Positions 25,801-38,530 of a stretch of 64,000 nt of DNA are shown one piece after another (position 1 is the first letter of the stretch; the number at the start of each line of letters is the position of its first letter). Under the pieces are notes generated by a model. It ran no database searches. It was not told the origin of the DNA and saw only the letters and a program-made list of their open reading frames with translations. Location of the stretch: NCBI GenBank assembly GCA_013399855.1, contig VXAY01002475.1:519741-583740 (forward strand), given 5' to 3'. Source of the DNA: Oxyruncus cristatus. Its lineage: Eukaryota; Chordata; Aves; Passeriformes; Cotingidae. The position numbers were made by a program, and so were the translations under genes.

Positions 25801-28800
25801 ACAATCACCACATCACTCAGTGTAATACAGGTAGCACTACTGTTGTTGTAAAACTCCCTTACATTGTTCCTCTTTGGAAAGGAGGAGAGAAAGTGAAAGC
25901 TCTGCGTGACACGTAACAGTTGTCCTGCCTAAAAAACTACACAAAAGCTCTCAGGTGACACATGGAAGAAAGCAGTACAAAAGCATAAGCAGAATATAAA
26001 ACTGAAGTGGAGGCTCTGCCTTTCATTCTGGAAATGTTATTCAAGAGATTTTTGCAAAGGATGGAGTCACACACTGGGCCTATTACAATTTACCCTTTTC
26101 ATTTGCTTCCGCTTGGTTCTCAATTGGCACTCAAGAGATAAGAATGAAACATGTTGAAGTAACCACCAAGGAAAATCAGTTAGATTTGCAAACATTTACA
26201 AAACCAGTTACAGATACATCTTCAAACTTTCAAGGCTTTAAGCCTGATTTCTTGGGAAACCAAAAGTGTTGACCAGGAGAGTTAGTAGAGTTACTGAGGA
26301 AGACTTCAGACAAGGACAGCACTGGCCTTGCATTTAGGAAAGGAAGTCCTTTGACAGGAGAGACAGCAGCTCTGAAACACAAGTGCCAGCAAAGCATTAA
26401 CACCTCCAGCAGCCAGCTTCAATGCATTAATGGTTACAACTAACCCTTGCCAACCTCTGAGCAGTGCTCTAAGTGATGCCTCAGGGTAAAGTAAGTGGAT
26501 AAAAATGCTATCGAGGAAGAAGTGAATAGAAAGCATTCTTATGGAAAAACATAAATGCTTCCTACTAAGGAGTGATAAGCACTCAGAAATAAATCCTGTG
26601 CCACACCATCTCTGTTAAGAGTGAAGCTATAAAATCTGGGGCAAGCCATAAAACAAGGAAGAGGCAAAATGAACTTACTAGCACCCTTTTGTGGGCTTTG
26701 GCTTCCTCCCTTCTCTCTTATTTTCAAAACTTGAACATATGTAAAAACATCGTGAAAAGTGGTTCTCTGAGACATTCTTGCTCTAAGACCATAACTGGCA
26801 ATCCAACAAGCACAGAGAGAGGTTTCAGAGATTTTATCCCATATCTCATGGCCTAAGCTGTGTTTTAGCTTGCTTGTCGGATTTACCACTGAGGTGGAAT
26901 ACAGTTTTTAAAGAAAAGGCAAACACTGCTATTTACACAGAAAACACATCTCCCTGGTTGCTGAAACACAAGCTCTTAAGAAAAGTGTTTATTGAAATTT
27001 AAGTATAATAAAGCAGTGGTTCAGTAGATTTCAGATATTCACGGCAGCACATTTTCCGTCAGAGGTTCTTTGTTTTGCTTTATCATTCCTGACATTTCAT
27101 ATAGCACGTTATAAGCTTTTGCAGGGAAACAGCACTTTCACCAGAGCAGTAAATTGCACAGGTGGGAGAGGTTGATGCTAAACATTATTAAAAGATCTTC
27201 CTTTCCAAAATAAGAAATGCATGTAAAGGCATAAAATCATCTGGAAGCACACATCCTTTAGAAAAACACCAGAAATAAATGAGGGATAGTATGTTTTTTA
27301 ATAAGAAAGTCACCTGTGCACATGTCTGTTAGCTCTGCTTACTGTACAGGTCTTCAATGGTCAGATGAAACACTGCACTGTGATTTAACAAGACAGTACA
27401 TGTAGTTTAGAAAACTTTCCAGATTTCTGTCATTTTATATGTCAAGAGACTCCATCTGACATGGCTACAGCACGGTTTTCCTAGACCCATTCCTAGGAGT
27501 TCTAAGCCCCCATACCAAAATTAAAATCACATTTTATTTAAAATATAGACATTAATATTCACTTTTGTAGCAGCACTGAGATTAACATTACTTTTAAATT
27601 CTGATAATGGCAGTTTCTGGAAATGATTTGTTGCTTTGCCTCTCCAGCCCATTTGTTGACTTCTTTGATATATAAATTGTTAGCAGATCTATACCCTCTG
27701 AAATTCTTCAGAGCAAAAGCCATACTTCTTGTTTAAGTTCATAACTGTCAGAGGTATCTCCCAAATATCAATACATTTTCAAGCAGATTTATGTCAAGGT
27801 AAATCTCCACAAGGTCTTTTGTTTCTTTTTGTGGAGTTTTTTCTTTTGGTTTCTCCCCATCTACTGTCACTTTTCAGTTTACATAACAGGGGTGCTCTGT
27901 ATTTAAGTTCATTCATGGATCAAATGACCCGTTTTAATGGTACACATTCTTTCAAATTACTGTCCTTTGTTCAATTAACATATTTTATCTTATGTTCACT
28001 TTCTGCCAAAATGCCTGGGGTATTCAGGCATTCTTCACTCTGTGTGTTTCGTTTGCAGACAGAAATGAAGATAGCAATTTCCTTAAAATTTCAAGTTAAT
28101 AAATCCCTGAGTAATTAGTTGACACGAATGGTCTATACTGTACCATTGGACTACCAGGGTGAGGACTGGCATAGCATACTTTAGCCTTCCAAAAATCCCA
28201 GGTCCTTAGTCTTGGAAACTCTTGTGTTTACCTAATGGTTCCTGATAAAGAAGCCTGATCATCTTCCTGCTGAAATCAGTATGGGAATTGCCACTGACCT
28301 CAATAAGAACAAGGTTCCAACAGCATCAACCCAAGGCTTTATTGTTTCAGTACACAACACAGGCATTAAGAAATGTGTCTCCACCTCAAAAGTAAATCCT
28401 TTGGGTGTGCAGCAGGAGATAAAACCACTTTGCACTGAGATAGCACTTTCTGCTTCAATACATTTTACATGTGATTATGCCCTCCAATCCCTCCAGTAAG
28501 ATAACCACTTCATACCACAGACTGGAAAACCAGCACATAGTTGCTGTTATTTGCCCAGTGAAACATGGATGACATTCCAACACTCGGCCCCTGTGGGTCC
28601 ATGCCCCTCTGCTGCTGGAAAGTAAGCTCTCAACTGGGCAACAGCTCTGTAACTAATCACCATTTCTCTTCACGAGAACTGAACTACAGCTTATCCTTTG
28701 TTAACATCCACATCTGTGATCTGATTCCACAGAAGAGAGGCTATTTTATTGTTTAAGGCCCAACCCCAGTCTGTTGAACCTGCCTCACATATCAGTTTCC

Positions 28801-31198
28801 AAAAGCTTCTCCAAGCCAGCTGGGTAGAGCTTAAGCAGTGTTCCTAATCCTACATTTCTAGACTCAAACCTTCTTTGAAGTAAGGAGTGAAATGCTTGGA
28901 CAAAGCACCTGTAATGAGCATCTGAAACACCCCTGTTACACACACACACTTCCTCAGAGCTTCCCCTGCCTCTTGGCTGGCCACAAGTTTTGGCTACAGT
29001 CAGCAGAAAAAGCAGAATGTTTATTCTTCATGCACAACTAGCAGCACATCCCTGAAAACTGCCAAGTTATATCAAGCCTGTTTCCTAGCACCCACTCATT
29101 TTCTGCAAGACTGTCATTGTTTCCACCCTTCCTGCCCTTTTCCTCTAGAAAAATATTTCTTTTAACCTGTACCCCCATGCTCACAATAGATCTCTGCTAT
29201 GTGCTCCATAGCAATATTGTTTTGTTACCCTGTGTCATATCAACCTTGTCTGTGAGTACCTGTGCAGAAGAGACGCTGCCATGATCTTCATGGGTCCTGA
29301 ATGCCAGACAGCACAAATAATTGGTCTTGCTTTAAGTTACCCAGAGTCCTCACCATCAGCAACAAACCCGCAGCATTTGAAGAGAAAGAGTGGCTGGGGC
29401 AGATTATATCAGCTTTAACTGAGCTCACACACCTGAATGTTGTTGGTCTCCTTACAGTCTTACAAGCCACACCTGTCACATTAATGGCATTAGGATGGCT
29501 TCAGTGTTAGCAAAGAAAAAGGCATCCAGAAACTGATTTGAGCAAAGCAGACAGCTGTTAACACTACAGAATGGACAGTCTTTGGTTGTGTCCAGACTTA
29601 CATCAGTGCATAGGGTAAAAGGGACTTCATGGTTTGGTGCAACACATGCTGTGTACCGGGCTTCCCACTGTTTTTGTTCAGTCAGTGATACCAGTGATAC
29701 CAGTTTTCTTCCGCTAAAACAAGTTCTTGATGATTTTCTTTCCTACCCACTGCAAGAAGCCCATAAACTTAAAAAAAATTATCTAAAGTTGGAGAACATC
29801 TTCCTACAGTTGCTAGATAAAAAAGGCTTATTTCATGCCTTCCACTCCGAAGTGAGTCACACAGTGAATTGGTTGGAAATGCTTCCCTTGCTCTTGCTTG
29901 TTCGTTCTCAACTCCTCTTTATTTCTTGAAAATATATAAAAAGAATTGGCCCGTCTGCACACTTACTCTTCCTTTTAAGTGGTGTACTTAAAACTTAAAA
30001 TAATATGACAAAAATATGACTCACGTATCTTTCTGACGTGGATGGAGTTCTGGAGGGCACATAGCTGTGGTAAGAGGAGTTTGTTTTCCTTAGCTGGAAA
30101 GACATGAGTTATACATTACTGTGAGGCATATCATATTTACAACTGAATGTGCCCTGTTAAGACTTTCATACCCTCAGATGCACAGCAGAGCTGGGGCTGC
30201 ATCTGCCAAGTCAGTTAGGAGACGTTAATGAAGCTCACAGAACTGTGCTGCTGTCCGGAGGAAAGCTGATAGTAAACCAACAGACACAGTCACATGGCTT
30301 AGTTATATAATTTTGGTCTTTACTAAAATAGCCAAAATGTCTGAGAGAACCTCTGTGAAGGAGCTTGTGTTTAAAGTTGCGCCTTTAACCTTGGGAGTTA
30401 ATGACTGTGGCAAGACACCCATCAAACGCTCTGGCTTTGGAGCTGAGAAAAACCAGTGACGACACCATAGACCTTGTCGGGTGACTAGGAAAGGTATGGG
30501 GCAGACTCTAATTTCACTTAAACAGAATTAATTCTTTTTCCCAAAACTCCAATCTGGACCTCTCCCAAGCTCCGCCAGTTGCCCAGTCATGCTCCTGCTT
30601 GCATTACAGATGCCAGCAGCACAGAAGAACTGGTGCTACGGTCAAGGACAACGCTGCCCTTGCACTGGGGCAGCCCCTGCAGACTCCAGCGGTGAGGAGG
30701 AGGTGGATGTGAATTGTGAAGGTTGTTACAGGCAAGATAATATCAAAATAAATAAGCTATTGGTAGCCCTGCTTTCCAACAGCTCCCCCGGAACTGCAGG
30801 CCTGAGGTAATCAGCAACTGGGCAAAGGGCCAGGCGAGACTGAGTCACTGCAACCAAAGACAGCTGAAGCTGTTGAAAGACAATATAAAGGTGTTTTTGC
30901 CTCAGCTATCTGAGACAGCCCCAGAACTCCACTCAGATTGCAGAAGGAACCTCAAGAGTCAAGGACTTGTCTTATTATTTAAGGGATATGTTGAAAGTTA
31001 CATCATTTGAGGCTCTTAAACTCAGCTGGACACTGTATTACACCTCCAGAAAATGCCTCAGTGCGTTGCTAGATGTTTCAACATTTATTTATTTTTCATA
31101 TTATGACACAGAGTGAAAACATTCTTCAGAGCTCACACTATACCGTAAATTATTAAGAATTTGTTCTAATACTGACAGCTTAAAAATTGCATGGGCTG

Positions 31199-31250
31199 GG
31201 TCATGGAACTTCAGAGCTGGAAGAAATCCAGTTCCTTCAAACACAGGAGC
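31199..31250 (-). mobile_element. Possible CR1 3'-end remnant
   Basis: The stretch tcatggaacttcagagctgg followed by aagaaatccagttccttcaaa loosely resembles the reverse complement of the CR1 3' tail. It is heavily diverged and could be chance. Confidence 0.3.
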
Positions 31251-31964
31251 TGGAATGAACTTGGATAACATCAACAGAGACATAAAATAATTTAGACCAC
31301 TAAACCAGTTGGGGTTTTTTTCCCCTTATTTCTTATTCCATGCAAAACTCCTGAGAATATTCTCATTATACAATGTAAAACAGAAACTATTTAAGTGAGA
31401 CAATGGATGTGAAAGTGAATAAATCTAAATACTGAAAACATAATAGTATACTAATCAACTACAAAATTGTCCACACATATAGAGAAATTACAGTGCTAAT
31501 GGCAGCTTTCCATAATGATATTATCACTGTAAAAAGGCTTGTATTTAGATGAAATAACATTGTACTTAAAGGGGAGGTTCAAGAGAAAAGATACGTTAAT
31601 TCAAGCAAAGGATTAAACTTAAGAAATAGAAGATTCCGATTTTCAAAGAAAGTTTCACTATGAGGAAGAAATAAACACACTCAACAACCTTTAGGCTATT
31701 GGACATTCTCCCAAGTGGTATGTTGAAAATCCCTTTTTTTTTCTTGACATTCATCTGAATTTAATAATTGTTTGTGTACCATGAAGAAAACACTTGCACT
31801 TTTAGTGTGTGTGTGTGGGGGATATTACAAATAACTTTTCCACATCCAGTTTCTACTGACAGGAGTATCTACAGTGGGATGAAATGAAAAGAGCATAGCC
31901 TAAACGTCCCATAAACCAAACCAAAAGGCGTCACAATATTTCATTAGAGTATTTATCAGTATAC

Positions 31965-31978
31965 ATATATATATATAT
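31965..31978. repeat. Short (AT)n microsatellite
   Basis: A run of about seven AT units in intergenic DNA. Confidence 0.7.
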
Positions 31979-34900
31979 CAGTTTTTTGACAGCAAGCTGC
32001 TCTTTATGACATTTTGCAGTGAAGTACTGATCACTTAATAGAAGCTGGATAAAGATGACTGGGGATTTATCGCCCTCTTGTGAATAGAGAAAAAGTTGCA
32101 ACCTTTCAAAGGGCGAAAGCAGCAATTGTTGCTGCTACTAAGGAATCCCGTAGTAAAAACACATCTGTGGAATTAATAAACAGAAATTCAGATTACTAAA
32201 GGTAGGATCTCTGATTACTGCAATAATCTATAATAATTTTATCAGGAAAAGATAAATTGCAAACCAAAAAATAATTCAAATTCAAATCAGACCAAGCAAG
32301 ATATTTTTCCATTTAAGCACGAAGGTAGCAATCTAAATTCTACAAAATCACTGCCTAAAGCACTGATGTCAAACGGCACAGATTAGCTCAAAGGTGTGCT
32401 AACCCTCCCTGACTGCAACCCCAAAATATCCTTCAGTTTCAAAGTGAGCAGGAGGACAAACACATCTTTTTTTTGCCATGCAGAACATCAGCTGCAAATA
32501 AATAACTGTGGGTCTAAGTCCAGATTTTTTTGGTGAAGTTCACTGTCAGAAGTGTCTTGGTCCAGCACTCCACAGCATCTCCAGAAGAAAACAGGCTAAC
32601 TCAACACTGAGAAACCATTAGACCTCTACTGAGTTATTTTTAAGGATCTTCCTCTTTGTGGCACTTCTTTCTCTTCTGCTCTGCACCCGCTCAGGGTGTT
32701 GCTGATCCTTCCCTTCTCCTTCTCCGTCTAATGTTTCCTTTCCCAAGAGACCACTGAAATCACTGTAAAAGCCATAAAATATTCAGGCAAAGCCACCCCT
32801 CCACCCCCTCATCTGACAAAACTCCAGAGCTGAGGGAAAGCAAGTCTGAACACCAGCTGCTGGACACCAGGGTTTCCATTTCACACCTTGTCCTCAGTCT
32901 GGGCAGCTACATCATCCCTTCCCTCCGCTTTGCCCTTCTGCATGCAACCTTTAACCAACTAAATGATCTAAAGGGAACCCTTCCAACCTAAATAACTCAG
33001 CTATTGCTCACTCCCACACACTTCTCTACATCCCCTCATCAGACAGAGCGCCCACAATCCCCCACCAGTTTCCTCTCAGGCTCAGCCTGTGACAGAACCG
33101 TGGGCTTTCCCAGGCAGGCACGGGCCCTTCCTGGGTGCATCCACAGAATATTCACTGTGTAAACACAAATTCATTCTGTTCTTCTGTCACCACATCTAAT
33201 AATAAGGTGGCTCTCTCCTGTACATCTGCAACAAAGAAACCTAACCAAAACTCTCTCCTGAGATTATTATCAAGACATAATAACAAGAAGCCCAGTGCCA
33301 TTTGATCATGACTAACAGAGGACCCTCACCCTGAAAAGCAAGAATAGCACTGTCTTAGAGGAATCCAAGAGCTTCTGTCTTGGATGTGCTGCCTTCCCTA
33401 ATTTATAATGAATAAAGAATAAATCCTGCCCAAATGAAGGCATCACTGAGTCCTTCTAGCACAACATAATAACCATTTCCCTGAAAAGCTATGTATTAAT
33501 ACCACTTAGCATAATAAATATTTTAAATGATACTGCAGTAAAGAATACAAATTCACCTATGTCTTTCCTGTTCTTAGTAGTGACTCTTAATAAACACAGC
33601 TTTATAGCTACTATATTTAAATGCAATTAGTTCCATACATTTCCAGCTTAACAAGAAATAATACATATTCATTTCTGCTCATTAACAGTCAGTATATAAC
33701 TCTTAGCTAATGAACATTCAATTATGTTCTCTGAATACATTGTAGGATAAATTATCTTTTTGTTGCTCATATCAGTTCACTTCAATTCAGTTGCTGCTAA
33801 TTAAAATCCTTTTGCCACATGTAGACAAACCTGGGTTTTTTGGAGTCCATGGAGACTTTTTTAAGAGATCTGTTTTATCTTTATGTACAGTCAGCTCCCT
33901 AATTAATGCTTTAAATAGGGTAAACTTTAGTGAGGCTCCTGGGCTCAGTTCAAAGGAAAAAAAAAACCAACACGGTTAATTTTATATCTCATTCTCACAC
34001 AAATCACTGGAGTCTCTCTTTTTCTTGTAAATCTACTTCTTTCTTTTGTTTTTAAGTGAATTCAATGATCAGGGAAGGTGCCAGTTTGAGAGCACTGGGA
34101 ATTGGAGATCCCCCATCATCAGTCAGGAGCTTTCAGAGGAGCAGAAGAGAAACTCTTGTCACGTTGTCTAGTTCTGCAGCCAGCTCATGTGAGGAAGGAG
34201 GATTCTCCAAGGGGACATACCCAATGGACTCCCTGAGATAATCCTACCTTTATTTTCACTCAGCATCAGCAAGAGCCTCTGCTATTTTTTCATGAGTTGT
34301 TAACAGAGCTGGCTCAGCAATCTATCTGCCTGTCTAGGACCGAAAATTTAACCAAGTCCTACTCACTCCACTGAGACTAACACCATGCAAGCCAAGCACT
34401 TACTGAAGTGCCTCCCTTTGCGGAGGTCATTATCAGGTATGATTTGCTAAATGAAGTGATTAGGATCTTGCCTCTGATTTTACTTGCCTTACGTCCATTA
34501 AGCAGTGCCCAGGGAAAGGAATTAAGCAGAAGAAGCTTCAGGGAACCCTCAGCACGAGGTTTCCTTCTTTGGTGCAGCATGCTAGGACTAAGTGACCTGC
34601 ACCTATGGGCTGGGACACTTAACAGCCTGGGGACAGCAACTTCCCCGTCTTAAAATCAGCTAGAAACAACTCTCAAATTGAAAACTTACCAGGCAAACAC
34701 TGTGAACTTTATGTGTACCAATATAAGGGATATAACACTAACACAGAAGGTCTAACATTTAGGGAAAGAGACAGAGACAGGAATGTCTGTAAGAGAAAAC
34801 ATTTAGGAATACCCAGGAGCAAGGTTAAATTTAGGTGTGTTTCGGTTCTATTTAACATTAAATGAAAACTCCAAGTTACACGTACCTCTGCAGCTGCCTT

Positions 34901-36407
34901 AGAAGAAAAGCAAGGCTGCCCTGCCTGCTGTGTGCAGCAGCACTACACGGTTGTGCCAGGAGATGGCGGATTTTTGTCAGACGCCAGCAGAGAGCAAGTC
35001 AAACACGAGCAGTTTTTCAATTTCTGTATCAAAAATGCCTTTGTATGCTTTATGTTTTATAGAGGTAAAAATCCCAGCCCTAATCAGAAAAACTAAATCA
35101 GGTAAATGTTAAAAAGGGCAACTTCTTTTAGCTTCTCATTCAGATTCAGAACTACCTACGGAAGAGTTAAAAAAAGCTTGCAAAGATTTCATATTCTGCA
35201 GTATAGGATTTTGCCTACCCCACATTTTACAGAATTTATATCTAAGGGAATTACTTTGAAATTACTATAAACATTAAAATTGTTATGATAAGAAGATAAT
35301 TTGGAGTATATTTTTACAAAACACAGGAAGAGAGTAAATTGTTCCAAAGGCAGCTATGATGAGGCAAAGGTCTTAGTCTGTTTGAAATAGTATATATATA
35401 ATTTATGTTAAAAACTGCATACACTTTAAAAAAGGCTGTGTCTGTTTATAAGAGAGAAAAATCCCTGTCTTACACTATGGAAATGTGTACTGGATTTTCA
35501 TGTATTACTAATACGATTCACTTGGATTGTATGCAGAAGCTACACCTGCTCCTGCAGAAAAACTGCGGCTTTTCTACAGGACTGCCAGGACTGTCTGCAT
35601 ATAACCCCAGCTCTTCAGGGAAAGTATACATTGTCCCTGTGACCTGCAGAAGTAAAGCTGTAGCATCAACCCAGAAAAATTATGAGGAGCAAGCTAATGC
35701 TACTATTCCCTCAATGCCCATCTTTAGCACCACATGACGTCCTTGTGAAAGAAAAATTACAGATATCAGCTTTGTAAAAGCTTGGTGGTGTTTTTTGTTA
35801 GTGGTCCATTGATCAAGGTTCATTTTACCATAGATTCACAGACTGAAAAGGAATTACTATTCAAAGGAGATGCTGATATCAATTTAGCCAAAGCATCACA
35901 TACCACCTCACCTTGTCACCTGTTCTGAGCATTAAAGCTTTTTTTTGCACTGTGGTTGTATTTTGGTACCTGTGACGTTAAGCCTTTTTAATGGTGCTGT
36001 GGCTAATCAGCCTTAGAAGAGTGAAAAGTTTATAATCAGTATTATTCTTTTTAACAAATGTACAAGTCACCAGAAGCATAAATCTGCATAAGAAAAGCAT
36101 CATGTCTGCAAAGCCAGATGTTTTAGTATTTCCCAGTTCTAGAGCTCAGATTACTATTGCCACTTAGTAAGGACAAGTGCAGTGGTTTTTAGAACTCTGC
36201 ATTGTAAATGACAAGTAATTGTTCAGAAACGGATTTAAGTGTTATCATTATCACAGTGTGAGTCAGAGGATCAGCCTAGTGCCAAAAAAGCAGACACTAT
36301 TATGTAGTGATATAATAATATAATTTGTTAGAAACAAAATAATTCTTCCTGCCCACTCAGTTGCACTGGTCAGTCTTCCTAGCAGTAGTATTTCCAGTTT
36401 GGCTACT

Positions 36408-36740
36408 TCAAGAAAGATGTGGATTCACTGGAAAAAAGCCAGAGAAAAGCTTTGAGAATACTCAGATATCTAGAAACTGTGGCCTGGGAGAGAAAACCTG
36501 AAAATTAGTCTAGTGAAACCTTAAGAGAATCATAACACTACACAAGTGTGTGAAAACTAGAAGCAAAGGGAACAGATCTCAAGACCATTGAGGATAGGTA
36601 TCATCTGCAGTGAGATTCTCAGATACAGAAAAAGTCATTTCAAGGCATTACCAGAGAAGTACTGGAATGGATCAGCTACGGAAGTCATGGGGTTTCAGAA
36701 AGAGCTTGTACGATCATCCATCAAGAGTGATGGAGGTAGA
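36408..36740 (+). mobile_element. Ancient CR1/L3-type LINE 3' fragment
   Basis: Several blocks follow the order of CR1-family 3' regions on the + strand: an opening like 'gatgtggattcactggaaaa...agccagag', then 'ctagaaactgtggcctggga', and later 'gcattaccagagaagtactgg' followed by 'aatggatcagctacggaagt'. This is the 'repeated gln/glu ... one-sided trp-asn' region seen as 'cagtggaacagattgcccagagaggt' in younger copies. It is strongly diverged, about 1 kb upstream of the LPCAT2 CpG island. Identification is by pattern memory only. Confidence 0.45.
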
Positions 36741-37814
36741 ATTGATCTTTCTGCTTTGGAACTCCCCCTCTCTGTGACAATTGTGCTGATCTGGTTCGTA
36801 CACAGCTCTCGGATTGTAGAGAGGACAGTGCTGGTTGCAAGGACAAGCAAGCACAGGGAGACCCTGGAAACCAGCCAAGGGAAATCCTACACTCATCAAG
36901 CTTCCATTATAGGCAAGGGTTCAGTTAGCCCAAATATATCATCATGATTACTCCTTAAGCACCTGCAGTTGCAAAACACAAATAATAATTTTATCATAAT
37001 TAAGTTTTATTAATGCTGATGATGCCTTTGTGGAAGCAGATACGTCAAAGTGGGAACTGAACTACAAGACATTTACAATTATTTTTGTTACAGCAGTATG
37101 AGTAGCAACATGCAGACTAATGTTGTGTCAGGAAGTAACGATATTTTCAAGTGAAGGAGAAAGGGAAAAGCACCACAGCAAAACAAAGTGTTTGAACCAA
37201 AATCACGCAGGAGACCAAAGCTCTTAGACCAGCGCTCTCTGCACAAACAGATTGGTGGCTCAGCCCCACCACTGAAGCGGATGTCCGTGAGAACCCAAAA
37301 GTCTGTTTCCTAAATATAGCCAGGCTGGAACTTCCTTTTGCGTTGAAACCAGCAGTAGCGGCATTTACCCTGCCAGGCTGGCTGGCAGAAGGCGCCGGGG
37401 AGCGGTGTTTTATAGCACTGCGGGCCCTGCAGAGGCTGCTCGTGTCGCAGCCCTAAGGGCAGGCGTGCGGCAAGAGATGCCAAAGGCAAGGCTGCAGCGG
37501 ATCTGTAGCCCCGAGCTACTCCGGACCACAGTCTCTGTGCCAGCCTTATGCAGTGCTGGAAATGCACCATTCCCCTAGAAACGACCTCCGTCCTGCGCCG
37601 TGACCGCGCTCGCCCCTCTCCTCTCTCGCGCAGACCCCCCGTTTATGAACATCCCCGAGCGATGCCGCACCGCACACCGGGCTCTGCCGGGACAGGGGGC
37701 GGGCAGGGACGGCTGGGCAGCCCCGCCTGACCCGCGGGTGGCCCGCAGCCCCCGGAGCGATCGGGCCGGGCCCGCCCGCGCTCACCTGCCCGAGGCGGGG
37801 CTCCCGCGGCCGGT

Positions 37815-38130
37815 NNNNNNNNNNNNNNNNNNNNNNNNNNNNNNNNNNNNNNNNNNNNNNNNNNNNNNNNNNNNNNNNNNNNNNNNNNNNNNNNNNNNNN
37901 NNNNNNNNNNNNNNNNNNNNNNNNNNNNNNNNNNNNNNNNNNNNNNNNNNNNNNNNNNNNNNNNNNNNNNNNNNNNNNNNNNNNNNNNNNNNNNNNNNNN
38001 NNNNNNNNNNNNNNNNNNNNNNNNNNNNNNNNNNNNNNNNNNNNNNNNNNNNNNNNNNNNNNNNNNNNNNNNNNNNNNNNNNNNNNNNNNNNNNNNNNNN
38101 NNNNNNNNNNNNNNNNNNNNNNNNNNNNNN
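37815..38130. other. Assembly gap (316 Ns)
   Basis: An uninterrupted run of N inside the CpG island, bordered on the right by an 18-bp GC-rich tandem repeat. Its true length is unknown. Long open frames that cross it are artefacts of reading through N. Confidence 0.99.
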
Positions 38131-38249
38131 GCACCCCCGGCCGTGCTGGCACCCCCGGCCGTGCTGGCACCCCCGGCCGTGCTGGCACCTCCGGCCGTGC
38201 CCTGGCCGTGCCCGCACCCCCGGCCGTGCCCGCACCCCCGGCCGTGCTG
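38131..38249. repeat. 18-bp GC-rich tandem repeat at gap edge
   Basis: The unit gcacccccggccgtgctg occurs at least three times in direct succession and then in variant and partial units to about 38249. It starts immediately at the end of the N run, so the array almost certainly continues into the gap and probably caused it. Confidence 0.9.
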
Positions 38250-38530
38250 CCCGGGCGCGGCTCTAAATCTGCGGCACGTTCCGCGCTCCGACCCATCGCG
38301 GGGCTGTCCGCGGTGCAGGGTGGAGGTCACTCCGCGGGGTGGAGGAGGTCACTGGCCGCTGTAAAAAGCCCCCCTTCCGAGGGCAGGACGCGGCCGTATG
38401 AGCGGTCGCGGTTTGAAACTCCCGCCTGCCGGGGGCCGGCGCCGCCGCGACCCCGGAGCCCGGAGAGAAGCGCAGCAACCCTGACACTGGTACACATCTA
38501 CAGCTCCTGCCTTGGCCGCGAACAGGCGTC

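Larger units (their letters stand above)
20801..37379. other. Intergenic DNA between MMP2 and LPCAT2
   Basis: About 16.6 kb of AT-rich sequence. It contains a (TTA)n microsatellite at 22.83 kb, a short (AT)n run at about 31.97 kb, a poly(T) run at about 21645-21660 and probable old CR1 fragments near 31.2 and 36.4-36.7 kb. The open frames are short (under about 130 codons) and none reads as a known protein family. No RNA gene was recognised. Confidence 0.7.
37380..38530. promoter_or_regulatory. LPCAT2: CpG island, presumed LPCAT2 promoter
   Basis: GC and CpG content rise sharply at about 37.38 kb and fall after about 38.53 kb, with a run of Ns in the middle. The island is about 5 kb upstream of the first recognised LPCAT2 exon on the same strand, the expected place for its promoter and exon 1. 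No visible stretch on either side of the gap encodes a recognisable LPCAT2 N-terminus followed by a consensus donor, so exon 1 is probably in the unsequenced part. A minus-strand donor consensus at 37781-37788 hints at divergent transcription. Confidence 0.65.

Noticed and set aside
30589..30810. 73-codon Cys-containing frame in intergenic DNA
   Set aside because: Considered as a small secreted protein, but no family, no conserved Cys spacing and no splice context could be recognised.
35831..35920. Possible CR1 tail (tagattcacagactgaaaag...)
   Set aside because: Only the first 20 bases look CR1-like and the remainder does not follow the consensus.
37546..38364. Long open frames (180-254 codons) on both strands across 37.5-38.4 kb
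   Set aside because: They are open mainly because more than 100 of their codons are N; the rest is GC-rich repeat with no recognisable protein.
38397..38483. Short ATG frame (starts MSGRGLKLPPAG) right of the gap as LPCAT2 exon 1
   Set aside because: It has a stop after 28 codons, no donor in a suitable phase and no similarity to LPCAT2 N-termini.
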